Notes under the pieces: generated by a model
The model's database searches: none
The model's input: the letters and a program-made list of their open reading frames with translations, nothing else
What the model was told of the DNA's origin: nothing
Shown here: positions 50,675 through 60,063 of the stretch, in pieces
How the letters are laid out: every line of letters begins with the position of its first letter
Position numbering within the stretch: the stretch's first letter is position 1
Assembly (NCBI GenBank): GCA_049840815.1
Contig: JASGJI010000005.1
Coordinates: 248,001-312,000, forward strand
Direction of reading: 5' to 3'
DNA length: 64,000 bases
DNA from: JASGDN01 sp049840815
GTDB taxonomy: Bacteria; Chloroflexota; Chloroflexia; Thermomicrobiales; UBA6265
Translations under genes and position numbers: made by a program

Positions 50675-51377
50675 GCGACACCGCCTCCGGCAGCACATCC
50701 CACCCCTCCGGGACGGCGAGCGGTCCCCAGGCTGGATCGGGACGCCAGGCGACCAGCGAGCCATCGAACGGCCAGGAGCGCGTCTCGATCATCCGGATCA
50801 CTGCTTCGCCGACGCCGCGCACACGCTCGGCGAACCGTGCCGTCACCGCGCCGACTTCGACCGCGTCGGCGAGCTCGTCCTCGTCCTTCCAGGCCCACCT
50901 GCCATCCGGCTCCACGGTAATGTCGAGCAACCAGTCATCGCTGTCGAATCCGGTCGGCACGCGCTGAAAGGGAGCCTGCAGATTGACGTACCACCCCACG
51001 AACGACCAGTCGGCCTTATGCCAGACGTATCGGATGTCATACTCAGCGCCCGCCGGGACGATCGAAAGCGTGTGATAGGGCTGCCACATCCCCTCCCCCA
51101 CCACCATGTCGAGCGTCACGCGCTCCGCATACGGGAGGTCGCGCGGGATGGACGTGCCATCCGCGTGAACGCGCTTGCGGATGGTCGATCCCGCCGCCGC
51201 GTAGAGCATCGTCTTCTCGGCATCGTCCTGCACAACGCGCATCGGCACCACGAAGTGCGGGGCGCGGCGAACGCCGTCCGGCGTGTCCGGATGAATGAAA
51301 CGGAGCAGCACCGGCTCACCCGGCACGCGGAACGTTGTCTCGTTCGTCAGGTCTCGAACCCGCTTCGTGTCCACCAC
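50667..51377 (-). CDS. DUF402 domain protein, copy A
   Basis: 236 residues. VPTGFDSDDWLLDITVEPDG and WAWKDEDELADAVEVGAVTA are the family core; the barrel begins VLLRFIHPDTPD. The C-terminus WPFDGSLVAWRPDPAWGPLA matches the other two copies. It is the first gene of a three-gene overlapping run. Start: two adjacent GTG codons at 51377 and 51374 after AGGAACAGCCA; the choice changes one residue. Confidence 0.8.
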   Translation of the reverse strand: MVDTKRVRDLTNETTFRVPGEPVLLRFIHPDTPDGVRRAPHFVVPMRVVQDDAEKTMLYAAAGSTIRKRVHADGTSIPRDLPYAERVTLDMVVGEGMWQPYHTLSIVPAGAEYDIRYVWHKADWSFVGWYVNLQAPFQRVPTGFDSDDWLLDITVEPDGRWAWKDEDELADAVEVGAVTARFAERVRGVGEAVIRMIETRSWPFDGSLVAWRPDPAWGPLAVPEGWDVLPEAVSHD

Positions 51378-51497
51378 TGGCTGTTCCTCGCGTACTCCTG
51401 CCTCACGACCTCACAGCCTGCACCGTAGCACGGATGGCGGATGGGCGCACAACGGCCCCGGCGGCACGAAGCCGTCGAGGCGGTTGCGACGAGTCTG

Positions 51498-52415
51498 CTA
51501 GAAGAGCGTGAAGGCGCGGGTCGGGCCACCGGAGGCATGGATGTGCTTCGGCGCGCCAACGACGATGGTGCCCCCGACCGGCGGCACCGATCCGAGGCTG
51601 GCAAGCCCCTCAATCCCGTACCGACCGGCGCTGAGAATGGCGATGTGGGTGCCGAAGTCGACGCTGTTGCCAGGGTCCTGGCTAAGCGTATCGACACCGA
51701 TCCCGACGATGTCGCGCTCGTCGATCAGGAAAGTCGCGGCTTCCGGGGTGAAGCCGGGATAGTGCTGCACCCCATCGGCATCGAGATTGATGAACGACGC
51801 CGGGTCGCCCAGTCGTGATTCCCAGCCGGAATACATCGCCACGAAGGCCCCACCGGGCAACGGACCGTTCGCCGCCTCCCACGCGGTGATGTCGTCCGGG
51901 GTGACGCCGGTATCGGGATCGTCCGCAGCGCGGGCGGAGATGTCGATCACGGCCAGCGGGGCGACGAAGTTCTGCGGTGAGAGCAGCTCCGCAGTGAGGC
52001 CATCGGCATCAAAGTGCGCCGGGGCATCGAGGTGGGTGCAGGTGTGCTCCCAGTAGGTGAGCTTGTTCGCGAAGAAGCCGTCCTTGGCAACGGTGACCAG
52101 GTTCTCGATGGCGAACGGGTCGTTGCCCGGCCAGACCGGGAACTCCGGCGTCATCACATGGGTCATGTCCACGATGGTGTTCGCGGTGATGGTGCCGATG
52201 CCGATGGCGGCCACCGGGGAGGCCATCGGAGATGCAAGCGGCGTCGCGGCGGGTGTCGCCTGCGCAAACGCGGCATGCGGCATCCCGCCCACCGCGGCGA
52301 GGGCCCCGACTCCGGCAGCACCGGCCGCCGCCCGCAGGAGGTGACGGCGGTCGTAGCGCGAGGAACCGGTTCGGATCTGTTCGTGAACCCGTTGGATGAT
52401 GTCCGGCGAGCACAT
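51498..52415 (-). CDS. Cyclase family protein (kynurenine formamidase-like), secreted by Tat
   Basis: 305 residues. The N-terminus SRYDRRHLLRAAAGAAGVGA is a twin-arginine signal, followed by AFA and ATPAATPLASPMASPVA, the same Ala-Ser-Pro style linker as the binding proteins. The metal-dependent hydrolase core has DMTHVMTPEFPVWPG and WEHTCTHLDAPAHF (family HGTHxDAPxH-type zinc site; here Cys replaces Gly), and FGTHIAILSAGRYGIEGLAS. Family members hydrolyse N-formylkynurenine or cyclic imides/esters. Its export is unusual for kynurenine formamidase, so another extracellular amide or lactone substrate is likely. ATG at 52415 follows GGGAGA. Confidence 0.88.
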   Translation of the reverse strand: MCSPDIIQRVHEQIRTGSSRYDRRHLLRAAAGAAGVGALAAVGGMPHAAFAQATPAATPLASPMASPVAAIGIGTITANTIVDMTHVMTPEFPVWPGNDPFAIENLVTVAKDGFFANKLTYWEHTCTHLDAPAHFDADGLTAELLSPQNFVAPLAVIDISARAADDPDTGVTPDDITAWEAANGPLPGGAFVAMYSGWESRLGDPASFINLDADGVQHYPGFTPEAATFLIDERDIVGIGVDTLSQDPGNSVDFGTHIAILSAGRYGIEGLASLGSVPPVGGTIVVGAPKHIHASGGPTRAFTLF

Positions 52416-52592
52416 GGAGCAGGTCTCCCTTCGATAGACGACACATCCCCGCGATCCCCACGACCGCAAGGCTATGTCAATCATAGGGAAGAACCTGTGC
52501 ACTGGGAACGAATACCGAAGCATCAATGTGCGCGGACATCTCCCCGCGTTGGGCTTTGCATCCGAGCACTGGACGTGCGGGTCGGACGACAA

Positions 52593-52619
52593 CCGGGCGA
52601 GGAGCACATCCTCGCCCGG
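52593..52619 (-). terminator. Hairpin terminator downstream of the binding-protein remnant
   Basis: Arms CCGGGCGAGGA and TCCTCGCCCGG (11 bp, perfect), loop GCACA. It lies 14 bases after the stop of the remnant at 52633. Confidence 0.7.
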
Positions 52620-52632
52620 ATTCGGGAGACGC

Positions 52633-52815
52633 CTACTGCTGCAGGGCTTCCTGGAACTCCTGGCGGATCTGGTCACCGCCCTGGCTCTTCCACTGGTTGA
52701 TCAGGTCGTCCAGCGATTCGATCGACTGCCGCCCGGTGACGATGGACGAAATGCCATCCATGCCGAGCTGGTTGAGCGCCGACCCGTTGTCGACGTTGGA
52801 CTGCGAGAAGACCAT
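52633..52815 (-). pseudogene. Remnant of a sugar ABC transporter substrate-binding protein (C-terminus only)
   Basis: Sixty residues remain. LGMDGISSIVTGRQSIESLD then DLINQWKSQGGDQIRQEF matches the C-terminal end of family 1 carbohydrate-binding proteins, where a G-I-x-x-I-x-x-G-R segment is followed by W-R/K-S-Q-G-G-D-Q-I-R. Everything upstream, including the signal and the sugar-binding domains, is gone, and no permease genes are near. The stop and a terminator hairpin are intact. An ATG at 52815 exists, but no ribosome site is convincing. I read it as the end of a deleted transporter gene. Confidence 0.72.
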
Positions 52816-52940
52816 ACATCACAAAGGAGGCAATGGATTCTAGTGATGAACACTGATCCGGAGGGAATCCTCCGACGATTTCGCCTGAACGGGCTATCAT
52901 CCCGTGATGACACCGATAGGCCGTGGGCGAAGGAGGACTC

Positions 52941-53138
52941 GTGTCGGGAACGTGGGATAGCGCGAACATCATCGTGGCGGCATCGCTGCTGCTGCTGGTG
53001 GCCCTGCTGGCAAGCCTCATCGCATTCGTTTACCTGGCGGCGCGCACGCCCAAGGTGCGGATGCTCGTCCTGCTGGGAACCGCCCTGCTGGCCGCGTTCG
53101 GCGCGGGAGCGGCCTTCTTCGCGGAAGTCGGGGAGTAG
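52941..53138 (+). CDS. Small two-helix membrane protein
   Basis: 65 residues from the GTG at 52941. AGGAGG lies directly upstream at a good distance, so the start is well supported. The sequence consists of two hydrophobic helices, IIVAASLLLLVALLASLIAF and MLVLLGTALLAAFGAGAAFF, joined by a short basic loop (ARTPKVR), and ends FAEVGE. No family is recognised. It stands before prfA in the same direction. Small proteins like this often modulate larger membrane complexes, but no partner is indicated here. Confidence 0.65.
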   Translation: MSGTWDSANIIVAASLLLLVALLASLIAFVYLAARTPKVRMLVLLGTALLAAFGAGAAFFAEVGE

Positions 53139-53397
53139 GTGTTCGCCCGGCGCGCGGCGTAACGCAGAAACGTCCGTTTGCCATGCATCTCCGGGCATGG
53201 AAGGTCCGTATATACTGGTGATGCAAGGAAACGTCCGGTCGCACCGGCCTGCCTCGTCAGGCCGACAGGGTGTGGTCGCGTTTCCTGTCGCCGTTTGCAA
53301 CCTGGCACCCCCGACCATCGTCATCACACCGTCCTCGCTCGCTGTGCTCTCATGCTGGCATCTCGCTCCGGCGAGCGACGACCCCGGAGAGCACACC

Positions 53398-54510
<1,113 letters not shown>

Positions 54511-54552
54511 TCGCTCTCCCTCCTGTAATGCACCTGAAAGTGAGGATCAACG

Positions 54553-54825
54553 ATGCACACCTACCGACTGGTTGTTGGCCCGGATGGCACACTCCAGGTG
54601 CCGGACGCCGTTCCGGGGCAGGAAGTAACCGTGGTCGTCGAGCCCGTCCCACCCGCCACGCCTGATCGCGAACCGCTGACACTGGCTACCGCGAAGACGC
54701 CAGAAGAACGCGCCGAGGTGATCGCGAGCATTGAGGAAGACTTGGAACGGCTACAACGGCTGATGAGAAATGGTCCTATCTTCAGCACTGACGATCTCTA
54801 TGGGCAGGACGGACTGCCCGTATGA
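54553..54825 (+). CDS. Antitoxin-like protein of a VapBC-type pair
   Basis: 90 residues. The N-terminal YRLVVGPDGTLQVPDAVPGQ then EVTVVVE fits the AbrB-like swapped-hairpin start found in some VapB antitoxins. The rest is acidic and helical (ERAEVIASIEEDLERLQRLM), which would wrap the toxin. It overlaps the PIN-domain gene by four bases (ATGA). I infer antitoxin function from this overlap and order, not from a strong domain match. Confidence 0.65.
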   Translation: MHTYRLVVGPDGTLQVPDAVPGQEVTVVVEPVPPATPDREPLTLATAKTPEERAEVIASIEEDLERLQRLMRNGPIFSTDDLYGQDGLPV

Positions 54826-55220
54826 TCGTTGACACGTCTGCACTGATATCGATCGCACAAGGAGAGCAGACATCGTCGTTGGTGAAGGAACCCCTCCTGG
54901 CATCCAGAGGAACGCGCATCTCAGCCGCGAACATGCTCGAAACATGGATGGTCGTTGATCGACGCGGAGGGCCGGACGCCCTCCCAATCCTTGAGGGTGT
55001 TATCGCCAAGATCAACCTGCGGATTGAGCCAGTCACACCCGACCAAGTGAAAATTGCCCGCGATGCATGGGCACGCTACGGCAAGGGTAGCGGGCATCCG
55101 GCGCAACTCAACTTCGGGGACTGCTTCGCCTACGCTCTCGCGAAACACACGGGCGAGCCGTTGCTCTTCATCGGGGGTGACTTCATCCACACTGACGTGA
55201 CATCTGCAATATCACGGTAA
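54822..55220 (+). CDS. vapC: VapC-type PIN-domain toxin
   Basis: 132 residues. It shows the four acidic residues of PIN ribonucleases: Asp4 in MIVDTSALISI, Glu in ANMLETWMV, Asp in NFGDCFAYALAK and Asp in GGDFIHTDV. VapC toxins cleave tRNA or rRNA to stop translation unless bound by VapB. Only 9 bp separates its stop from the next gene. It sits between prfA and prmC, so transcription from the prfA side could drive it. Confidence 0.88.
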   Translation: MIVDTSALISIAQGEQTSSLVKEPLLASRGTRISAANMLETWMVVDRRGGPDALPILEGVIAKINLRIEPVTPDQVKIARDAWARYGKGSGHPAQLNFGDCFAYALAKHTGEPLLFIGGDFIHTDVTSAISR

Positions 55221-55229
55221 GGGTCCTTC

Positions 55230-55967
55230 TTGGAGCGTATCGCCGTCATCTCCGACATCCACGGCAACATGACCGCCCTCCGGGCCGTGCTCGCCGACAT
55301 CAAGGCGCGAGGAATCACCCGCATCGTGAACCTGGGCGACCTGGCCGGAAAGGGTCCGGATGGCGATCGGGTCGTCGACCTGTGCCGGGAGATCTGCGAG
55401 GTCAACGTCCGGGGCAACTGGGACGAAGACCTTGCGCGGGGTGTCGCCTCACCCTGGGCAACGCCGATCCAGGAACAGCTCGGCCCGGAACGCCTCGCGT
55501 GGCTTGGCGCACTCCCGTTCGCCTACGACATCGAGTTCGGCGGCAAGCGCATCCGGCTGCTCCATGCCTCACCGCAGGGCGTCTTCCACCGCGTGCTTCA
55601 GCGCGGTGACGACACGCTGAAGCTGGCGATGTTCGAGACAACCGAGCACACCAATCCCGCGTTCCTCCCCGACGTGGTCGGCTACGGCGACATCCACACC
55701 GCGTACATCCGGACATTCCCCGGCAAGGTCCTGTTCAACGCCGGGAGTGTGGGCAACCCGCTCGACCTCACGATGGCCGCCTACGCCGTGCTGGAATCGG
55801 ACGGCGCATCGCTGGCGATCAACCTCGTCCACGTCCCCTACGACATCGAGGCCGAACTGCGCCGCGCGCGGGAATCGGGGATGCCGTTCTACGACGAGTA
55901 CGCCTTCGAGCTGCGGACAGGGCGCTATCGACGCGAGATGCCCGTATCCTCGGCGGTGGCCGAATGA
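55230..55967 (+). CDS. Calcineurin-like metallophosphoesterase
   Basis: 245 residues. The metal motifs are ISDIHGNMTALRAVL (DxH), VNLGDLAGKGPDGD (GD), VRGNWDE (GNxD), LLHASPQG (H) and GYGDIHTAYIR (GHxH position; reads GDIH). The fold is that of the YfcE/PrpE-like phosphoesterases that act on nucleotides or protein phosphates. The TTG at 55230 follows TAAGGGT and begins MERIAVISDIHG. It overlaps prmC by four bases, and is preceded by vapC with a 9 bp gap. Confidence 0.87.
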   Translation: MERIAVISDIHGNMTALRAVLADIKARGITRIVNLGDLAGKGPDGDRVVDLCREICEVNVRGNWDEDLARGVASPWATPIQEQLGPERLAWLGALPFAYDIEFGGKRIRLLHASPQGVFHRVLQRGDDTLKLAMFETTEHTNPAFLPDVVGYGDIHTAYIRTFPGKVLFNAGSVGNPLDLTMAAYAVLESDGASLAINLVHVPYDIEAELRRARESGMPFYDEYAFELRTGRYRREMPVSSAVAE

Positions 55968-56845
55968 GCGGATTGCCAGTGACCTTGCAGGACGTGCTTC
56001 GCGGAGCAACATCCCGGCTGGCGACAGCGGGGATTGACACCGCGCGGCTCGATGCCGAGGTGCTCTTGCGCTACGTCCTCAACACCGATCGCACCGGCCT
56101 CTTCATGCGCCTCCCGGACGCCATGCCGGAGGAGATCCGCGCTCCGTACGATGCCCTGATCGCACGGCGGATCGCGGGGGAGCCGGCCGCCTACCTCGTC
56201 GGGATGCGCGAGTTCATGGGCATGCCGTTCGCGGTCAATGCAAACGTCCTCGTGCCGCGTCCGGAGACCGAACTCCTGGTCGAATGGGCGATGGAGTGGC
56301 TCAGCCGCCATCCGGACGCCGCCATCGTCGATGTCGGCACCGGGTCGGGCGCGATTGCGATCAGCCTTGCCGCCGCCATCGCACCGTCGTCACGGAGCGT
56401 CGTCGTGGCGTCGGACGCCTCGGCGGCGGCGCTTGCGGTGATGCTGCGCAACCGGCAGATCCACGCCGGACAAGGCATCGTCGAACGGATCGTGGCGGTG
56501 CAGCAATCGCTCCTGAGCGAGACGACCGGAGAGATCGACCTCGTGCTGGCGAACCTCCCCTACCTGACACCAGGGCAGATCGCGGAGAATCCCGACCTCG
56601 ACGCCGAACCCCGGATGGCGCTCGATGGTGGTCCAGATGGCCTCGATCTCGTCCGCGACCTGATCGCCGATCTCCCGCGCGTGCTGACCCCGACCGGCGC
56701 GGCAGGATTCGAACTCGACCCTTCGCAGACCGAAGCAGTCGAAGCCCTCCTGCGTGCGACCTTCCCGGAGGCGTCGGTGCGGACGATCCACGATCTGGCC
56801 GGGCTACCGCGCCACGTCGTCATGGAGCGCGACGGGACGCGCTAG
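55964..56845 (+). CDS. prmC: Peptide chain release factor N5-glutamine methyltransferase
   Basis: Methylates the Gln of the GGQ loop of release factors. 293 residues: an N-terminal helical domain, VDVGTGSGAIAISLAAAIAP (SAM motif I), VVASDASAAAL, and the substrate loop LVLANLPYLTP. Family members usually have NPPY here, and this copy has NLPY, a variant that keeps the Asn and Tyr. EPRMALDGGPDGLDLVRDLI is the family's later signature. The start ATG overlaps the phosphoesterase stop. Its partner prfA lies 1.4 kb upstream. Confidence 0.93.
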   Translation: MSGLPVTLQDVLRGATSRLATAGIDTARLDAEVLLRYVLNTDRTGLFMRLPDAMPEEIRAPYDALIARRIAGEPAAYLVGMREFMGMPFAVNANVLVPRPETELLVEWAMEWLSRHPDAAIVDVGTGSGAIAISLAAAIAPSSRSVVVASDASAAALAVMLRNRQIHAGQGIVERIVAVQQSLLSETTGEIDLVLANLPYLTPGQIAENPDLDAEPRMALDGGPDGLDLVRDLIADLPRVLTPTGAAGFELDPSQTEAVEALLRATFPEASVRTIHDLAGLPRHVVMERDGTR

Positions 56846-57004
56846 CCGGTTCGTGCCGATCCGGCGAAGGTGGCACGACATATGCTGACCGGTTGCCACG
56901 GACGTGAGGCTGCTCACCCGCGTCCGGGTCGCCGACAGGCGTCGGACGGCCAGTTTGTCGCGCGGCTATCCCTATCAACCGTGCAGCAACAACCGGGAGG
57001 TCTC

Positions 57005-57712
57005 ATGCCCTCAATCTCCGGATTCCAGACTCGTCCCCTTCGCCGCATCGCGCTCGGCGGGGCGCTCGTCACCTCGCTCGCCTTCGGATTCGGCGCGGTT
57101 TCTCCCACGCTCGCCCAGGATTCCACGCCCTCGGCATCCCCCGCTGCCGAGGCAACGCCCACGGTCGTCGAGCCGATGCAGGTCACGCTAACCCTGATTG
57201 GCGACAAGGGAAACGTCGTCGGGGTAGCCCGCCTGACGCAAGAAGCCCCCGATGCGGAGGTCCTGATCACCGTCGCCAACGCCGAGAACAGTGGCCTTGC
57301 GCCGGGTGAGCACGGCATCCACATCCACGAGGCTGGCGTCTGCGACCCCACGAGCGATCCGCCCTTCGATTCCGCCGGCGGTCACTTCAACCCCGAGAAC
57401 GGTGTGCATGGCGCGCCCGATGATCCGAACAGCCATGCGGGCGATCTCGGCAACCTGACCGTGAAGGACGACGGTTCGTTCCTTCTGCAGACCACGTCAA
57501 CCCGAATTTCCCTCTATCCAGGCGAGAAGAACTCGCTCGCCGATGTCGACGGCTCGTCGCTGATGATCCACGAGCACGCCGACGATGAGCACACCGATCC
57601 GTCCGGCGACAGCGGCGGACGCATCGCCTGTGGCGTCATCTTCGCCCCGCAACCCGGTGGAGCTCCGGCAGCCTCGCCCGTCGCCTCCCCGGAAGCGACT
57701 CCAGTCGGGTAG
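57005..57712 (+). CDS. sodC: Cu/Zn superoxide dismutase, secreted
   Basis: Dismutates superoxide outside the cell. From ATG 57005 (GGGAGG upstream) it is 235 residues. A signal peptide (RRIALGGALVTSLAFGFGAV) is followed by LAQDSTPSASPAAEATPTVV. Metal ligands are present: HGIHIHEAGVC (His, His), GGHFNPENGVHG (His, bridging His), SHAGDLGN (His, Asp) and MIHEHADDE (His). Cys in GVC and in RIACGV can form the conserved disulfide, and Arg next to it guides substrate. The C-terminus ends APAASPVASPEATPVG, a Ser/Pro/Ala-rich tail. Transcription ends at the hairpin downstream. Confidence 0.93.
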   Translation: MPSISGFQTRPLRRIALGGALVTSLAFGFGAVSPTLAQDSTPSASPAAEATPTVVEPMQVTLTLIGDKGNVVGVARLTQEAPDAEVLITVANAENSGLAPGEHGIHIHEAGVCDPTSDPPFDSAGGHFNPENGVHGAPDDPNSHAGDLGNLTVKDDGSFLLQTTSTRISLYPGEKNSLADVDGSSLMIHEHADDEHTDPSGDSGGRIACGVIFAPQPGGAPAASPVASPEATPVG

Positions 57713-57734
57713 TCATTGACGTATCCGAATCGAA

Positions 57735-57783
57735 GCAGAAGAGAACGCGGACGGGCTTGGCGCCTGTCCGCATTCTCTTCTGC
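57735..57783 (+). terminator. Hairpin terminator after sodC
   Basis: Arms GCAGAAGAGAACGCGGAC and GTCCGCATTCTCTTCTGC (about 18 bp, one mismatched position) with a GC-rich loop. No T-tract. Confidence 0.7.
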
Positions 57784-57920
57784 AGGCTCCCAGCTGCGGA
57801 CACGCAACGCCCATTGACACCAACCGGGAGCGCGGGTATATCTCGCAGGCTTCACCGGGCGCGATCGCTCGCGCGTCGGTAGTCCGATTCCCCCCCAACC
57901 AGTCCAGGGACAAACGCCTC

Positions 57921-58928
57921 GTGCCAATCATTCAGGTCGATCACCTTGTGAAGGAGTTCCAGCGGCCCAAGCGCATCGACGGCGCATTCGGCGGACTCCG
58001 TTCCCTCGTCACCCGACAATCCATCACCACCCGCGCCGTGAACGATGTTTCCTTCTCCATCGATCAGGGGGAGCTTGTCGGCTACCTCGGCTCGAATGGC
58101 GCAGGCAAGAGCACCACGATCAAGATGCTCTCCGGCATCCTCGTCCCCTCCGGCGGCGAGGTTCTCGTGGATGGCCGCGTGCCATGGCGCGACCGCGAGC
58201 AGAACGCGCTGAACATCGGCGTCGTCTTCGGACAGCGCACCCAATTGTGGTGGGACCTGCCGCTGATGGACTCCCTGAAGCTGATCGGCAAGCTCTACCG
58301 CGTGGACCCTGAACGATTCCGCAAGAACCTCGACCGGCTGGTGGACCAGCTCGGAATCGGTGGCTTCCTGCAAACACCGGTACGACAACTCAGCCTCGGC
58401 CAGCGGATGCGGGGGGACCTCGCCGCCGCCATGCTCTACGAGCCACGCATCCTCTACCTCGACGAACCGACCGTCGGTCTCGATGTCGTGGCCAAGGAGC
58501 GGACGCGCCAGTTCGTGGAAGAAGTGAATCGCGAACTCGGTACGACGATCATCCTTACCACGCACGACCTCGCCGATGTCGAACGCCTCTGCAAGCGGAT
58601 CGTCTTCATCGACAAGGGCACCGTGCTCTACGACGGCTCCGTGAGCGAGCTGAAGCGTCGCTACGCCCCGTGGCGCGTGCTGGACATCACACTCCAGCCG
58701 GACGCGACCGATGACGCCTTGCCGATCACGTTGCGGCTCGATGGCGTCGAGATCGACGAACAGACCGATACCCGCCTGCTGCTCCACTTCGACCCCGAGC
58801 GCATCGCCGTCGCCGACATCATCACGGCGGTGATCGGCCAGCGCGCCGTCTCTGACATCGCCATCATCGAACCCGACCTGGAGGGCGTCGTCCGCGAGAT
58901 CGTGGAGCAGGGTGAGGTCCACGCATGA
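57921..58928 (+). CDS. ABC-2 type exporter ATP-binding protein
   Basis: 335 residues. Walker A GSNGAGKSTTIKMLSG, Q-loop GVVFGQRTQLWWDLP, signature LSLGQRMRGDLAAAM and Walker B ILYLDEPTVGLD, then H-loop TTHDLADVERL. The length and the QRTQLWWDLP segment place it with the COG4586 group, whose two permeases come next. The last 80 residues form a regulatory domain. The GTG at 57921 has only AGGGA ten bases upstream. The ATPase gene overlaps the first permease by four bases. Confidence 0.93.
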   Translation: MPIIQVDHLVKEFQRPKRIDGAFGGLRSLVTRQSITTRAVNDVSFSIDQGELVGYLGSNGAGKSTTIKMLSGILVPSGGEVLVDGRVPWRDREQNALNIGVVFGQRTQLWWDLPLMDSLKLIGKLYRVDPERFRKNLDRLVDQLGIGGFLQTPVRQLSLGQRMRGDLAAAMLYEPRILYLDEPTVGLDVVAKERTRQFVEEVNRELGTTIILTTHDLADVERLCKRIVFIDKGTVLYDGSVSELKRRYAPWRVLDITLQPDATDDALPITLRLDGVEIDEQTDTRLLLHFDPERIAVADIITAVIGQRAVSDIAIIEPDLEGVVREIVEQGEVHA

Positions 58929-59764
58929 GCGTGCAGGCGTCCTCCAGCGGACAGCTCGGCAGCCTGGGCCGCAACCGTGAAGCGATCCTCGAGGTCGCGA
59001 AGATGACGGTACGCCGAGCGTACATGTACCGCATCAACGTCGTGATGGGGATCGTCCTCACCGGCATCACGATCTACCTGCTGACGATTCTCTGGAAGGC
59101 CGCCTACGGCGACCGCATAGAGGTGGATGGCGTCAGCATCGAGCAGATGCTCGTCTACCTGACCATCGCCAACCTCCAGTTGCGCTTCCTGACGCCGGAG
59201 GTGGACCAGGAGATCGAGGAACGCATCCGGGAGGGGCAGATCGGCTTCGACCTGAACCGCCCGCTGCCGTACCCATTCCAACTGGTGGCGGGGGCGCTCG
59301 GCCAGATGATCGGCCTGCTGCCGATGCTCGCCGTCGCGCTGCCGGTGGCGTTCGTCTTCGGGGAGCTGCGCCCGCCATCGACGGTGGAAGCGGGGATTGC
59401 CTACGTCGCCAGCCTCGCCATCGCGTGGATCGTGGCGGTCGAACTGAACATGATCATCGGGCTGGTCGGCTTCTGGACGCTGGAGATGACCGGCTTCAAG
59501 ATGATGTACCGGCTGATCGGCAATTTCGCGACCGGCGCATTGATCCCGCTCTGGTTCATGCCGGACCTCTTCCGAAGCATCGTGCAAGTGCTGCCGTTCC
59601 AGTCGATTGCGTATATCCCGGTCTCGATCTACGTCGGCAACCCAGCGATGGGCGGGATCGGTCCGGCCCTGCTGGTGCAGGCGGGATGGGCGGTGGCGCT
59701 GGTCTTCGTGATCCGGCTCATCTGGTCGCGGGCGTACCGCCAGACCGTGATCCAGGGGGGCTGA
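58925..59764 (+). CDS. ABC-2 type exporter permease, first subunit
   Basis: 279 residues with about six membrane helices (INVVMGIVLTGITIYLLTIL near residue 35). EVDQEIEERIREGQIGFDLN then RPLPYPFQL is the coupling-type region of this family (COG4587). The ATG overlaps the ATPase stop. Such exporters move lipids, drugs or small natural products; the cargo is unknown. Confidence 0.9.
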   Translation: MSVQASSSGQLGSLGRNREAILEVAKMTVRRAYMYRINVVMGIVLTGITIYLLTILWKAAYGDRIEVDGVSIEQMLVYLTIANLQLRFLTPEVDQEIEERIREGQIGFDLNRPLPYPFQLVAGALGQMIGLLPMLAVALPVAFVFGELRPPSTVEAGIAYVASLAIAWIVAVELNMIIGLVGFWTLEMTGFKMMYRLIGNFATGALIPLWFMPDLFRSIVQVLPFQSIAYIPVSIYVGNPAMGGIGPALLVQAGWAVALVFVIRLIWSRAYRQTVIQGG

Positions 59765-59766
59765 GC

Positions 59767-59864
59767 CATGAGAGACGTGAGGACTGAGGAACGAGGAGTG
59801 AGGGGGGCAGATGGTGGCATGCAGCGATCCCCGAATCCGGTCAACCTCCCATGTCATTCTGAGC
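59767..59864. repeat. R5 unit and R3 half copy between the two permease genes
   Basis: CATGAGAGACGTGAGGACTG then AGGAACGAGGAGTGAGG (R5, starting two bases after the permease stop), followed by GTCATTCTGAGCG at 59852, an R3 outer-arm half. Confidence 0.55.
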
Positions 59865-59989
59865 GAGGCGCAGACCCCCCGCGCGAAGCGCTTCCGGCGA
59901 AGCCGAAACTCGCCACGTGCGCCGGACCGACACGGCGGCGAACCACAAAGGTTCGCCCTACATACGAAACGCGGTCCAAACCCCGGTCG

Positions 59990-60049
59990 TCTGTAGGGGC
60001 CGACCGCGTGTCGGCCCGGGTTCCCGGATGCGCGCCGGGCCGACACGCG
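59990..60049. repeat. GC-rich palindromic repeat, family R4
   Basis: GTAGGGGCCGACCGCG begins at 59993; perfect arms CGCGTGTCGGCCCGG (60005-60019) and CCGGGCCGACACGCG (60035-60049) follow. The opening GTAGGGGC resembles R1. It ends 14 bases before the next permease start. Confidence 0.65.
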
Positions 60050-60063
60050 AGGGGGTGCTGACG

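Noticed and set aside
52474..53397. Upstream extension of prfA to 52474
   Set aside because: It would cross the small membrane protein gene and the binding-protein remnant; GTG 53398 gives a normal RF1.
55230..55967. Possible GHxH mutation (GDIH) in the phosphoesterase as a sign of an inactive enzyme
   Set aside because: GDxH variants occur in YfcE-like proteins, and the other metal residues are intact.
56560..56580. NLPY in PrmC as a loss of function
   Set aside because: Asn and Tyr are kept, and the middle residue varies in related methylases; not strong enough to claim inactivity.
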